From Brooklawnia cerclae (GTDB lineage Bacteria; Actinomycetota; Actinomycetes; Propionibacteriales; Propionibacteriaceae): DNA of 64,000 nucleotides. This document shows, piece after piece, positions 63,201 through 64,000 of the stretch. Position 1 is the stretch's first letter; every line of letters starts with the position of its first letter. The notes under the pieces were generated by a model, which had not been told where the DNA came from, did no database searches, and worked only from the letters and a program-made list of their open reading frames with translations. The stretch spans positions 1,364,001 to 1,428,000 of the forward strand of contig NZ_JAAMOZ010000001.1 of the NCBI RefSeq assembly GCF_011758645.1, given 5' to 3'. The position numbers and the translations under genes are program-made.

Positions 63201-63980
63201 ATGAGCAAGAACAAGCAGAATCTCTCCAGCCCACCATCAGGCGGCGCGAATCGCCGCGAACAACTCCGTCAGCAGCAGGCCCAGGCCGCACGGGAGAAGA
63301 AGGCCCGAACCGTGGTGACCTTCAGCGTCCTCGGCGTGGCGCTCGCGGTGATCGTCGGCGTCGTCGTCTGGGGCATCGCCAGCGCCACCAGGAACTCCTC
63401 GACGTCCCAGGCCCAGGCCAGTGGTGCCGCCACCGAGGACTACTCACTGGTCATCGGCGAGCAGGACGCCCCGGTCACGGTGGCCATCTACCAGGACTTC
63501 ATGTGCCCCTACTGCGGCCAGTTCGAGCGCACCAACCGCGACGATCTGGAGGCGCTGGTGGCCGACGGCACCACAAAGGTCGAGTTCCATCTGATGAACT
63601 TCCTGGACAGCTCGTCCCAGGGAACCAACTACTCCACCCGGGCTGCCAACGCGCTGGTCACGGTGGCCAAGTCGGAACCCGAACACGTGATGGCCCTCAA
63701 CGCCGCCCTCTACGACAACCAGCCCGACGAGGGGACGTCCGGCCTGAGCGACACTGAGATCGCGGACCTGGCCAGTGAAGCGGGCGTCAGCGATGCGGTG
63801 ATCTCGACGTTCGCGGATCTGTCCAACGCCGACTTCGTGGACGGGTCCAACGACGCCGCCGCTGCCGATGGGGTCACCAGCACACCGACCATCAAGATCA
63901 ACGGTGAGGAGTTCAGCGGTTCGCAGATCTACACCGCGGGCATGCTGAAATCAGCCGTGGAGGACGCAGCCGGCAGATGA
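63201..63980 (+). CDS. Membrane-anchored DsbA-like thioredoxin-fold protein
   Basis: 259 residues: a basic N-terminal tail, one transmembrane helix (about 37-60), and a DsbA-type thioredoxin domain with active site FMCPYCGQFE near residue 111 and the cis-Pro loop VTSTPTIKINGEEF. It catalyses disulfide formation in exported proteins. The ATG at 63201 was chosen; the frame opens 15 codons earlier. The stop overlaps an ATG (63977) of the next gene. Confidence 0.88.
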   Translation: MSKNKQNLSSPPSGGANRREQLRQQQAQAAREKKARTVVTFSVLGVALAVIVGVVVWGIASATRNSSTSQAQASGAATEDYSLVIGEQDAPVTVAIYQDFMCPYCGQFERTNRDDLEALVADGTTKVEFHLMNFLDSSSQGTNYSTRAANALVTVAKSEPEHVMALNAALYDNQPDEGTSGLSDTEIADLASEAGVSDAVISTFADLSNADFVDGSNDAAAADGVTSTPTIKINGEEFSGSQIYTAGMLKSAVEDAAGR

Positions 63981-64000
63981 ACGACCTCCTGGACCGGATC
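63977..64000 (+). CDS. Start of next gene (3' partial, cut by window edge)
   Basis: An ATG overlapping the previous stop (ATGA) begins MNDLLDRI and runs off the window. In actinobacteria a DsbA-like gene is often followed by a vitamin K epoxide reductase gene; this cannot be confirmed from eight codons. Confidence 0.35.

Overview
The window is GC-rich and gene-dense, with many 4-bp ATGA/GTGA start-stop overlaps, frequent GTG starts, TANNNT hexamers directly upstream of start codons (leaderless transcripts), DtxR/IdeR-type iron boxes and an Arr rifamycin ADP-ribosyltransferase. Together these point to an actinobacterium. The mix of genes would suit the Propionibacteriales, but that placement is a guess. 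No rRNA, tRNA, CRISPR array or intact insertion sequence was recognised.

Region 1 (1-18767, all on +) is the downstream part of a trans-acyltransferase (trans-AT) polyketide gene cluster that continues off the left edge. It holds a terminal KS-ACP-thioesterase protein, a glycosyltransferase fused to an ABC ATPase with its permease, an acyl-adenylating enzyme, a flavodoxin-fold reductase, two small membrane proteins, a free-standing AT fused to a PfaD-type enoylreductase, a MacB-like exporter (ATPase plus two FtsX-type permeases), a phosphopantetheinyl transferase, a glyoxalase-II-type hydrolase and a second AT-fold protein. The modular subunit contains no AT, so the free-standing AT domains must supply it. 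The product is probably glycosylated and exported.

Region 2 (18843-31134) holds an MFS transporter and a VOC protein, then a complete four-gene Wadjet anti-plasmid system (jetABCD, 21410-28188) in translationally coupled order, a secreted NlpC/P60 peptidase with C-terminal cell-wall-binding repeats, and a DEAD/DEAH helicase.

Region 3 (31306-37414) holds an L-2-hydroxyacid dehydrogenase and a coupled minus-strand operon (35007-32338). That operon encodes a WXG100-like small protein, an SseB/SAV_915-like protein, a larger protein with a WXG-like N-terminus and a glycine-rich hydrophobic C-terminus, and a multi-pass membrane protein, and it looks like a toxin-immunity cassette. DUF2630, DksA/TraR, DUF1697 and alpha/beta hydrolase genes follow.

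Region 4 (37473-49609, minus strand) is metal acquisition. One operon carries a FecB/FecE-type importer with a double-length permease. A second carries an ECF transporter (S, fused A, T), a YbtPQ/IrtAB-like heterodimeric ABC pair and an AraC regulator. An almost ideal DtxR/IdeR box precedes the ECF operon and a weaker pair of boxes precedes the Fec operon.

Region 5 (49752-64000) is mostly housekeeping: a nitrilase-family amidohydrolase, an aminotransferase, a MetQNI importer preceded by a Cys/Met-rich leader peptide, an FAD-linked oxidase, a ZnuABC-type importer with a Fur/Zur-like box, DUF4186, Arr, a HAD phosphatase, small membrane proteins and a membrane-anchored DsbA-like thioredoxin.

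The observations most worth following up are the polyketide cluster with its glycosyltransferase-ABC fusion, the WXG/glycine-rich operon, and the Cys/Met leader peptide with mutually exclusive RNA stems ahead of metQ.
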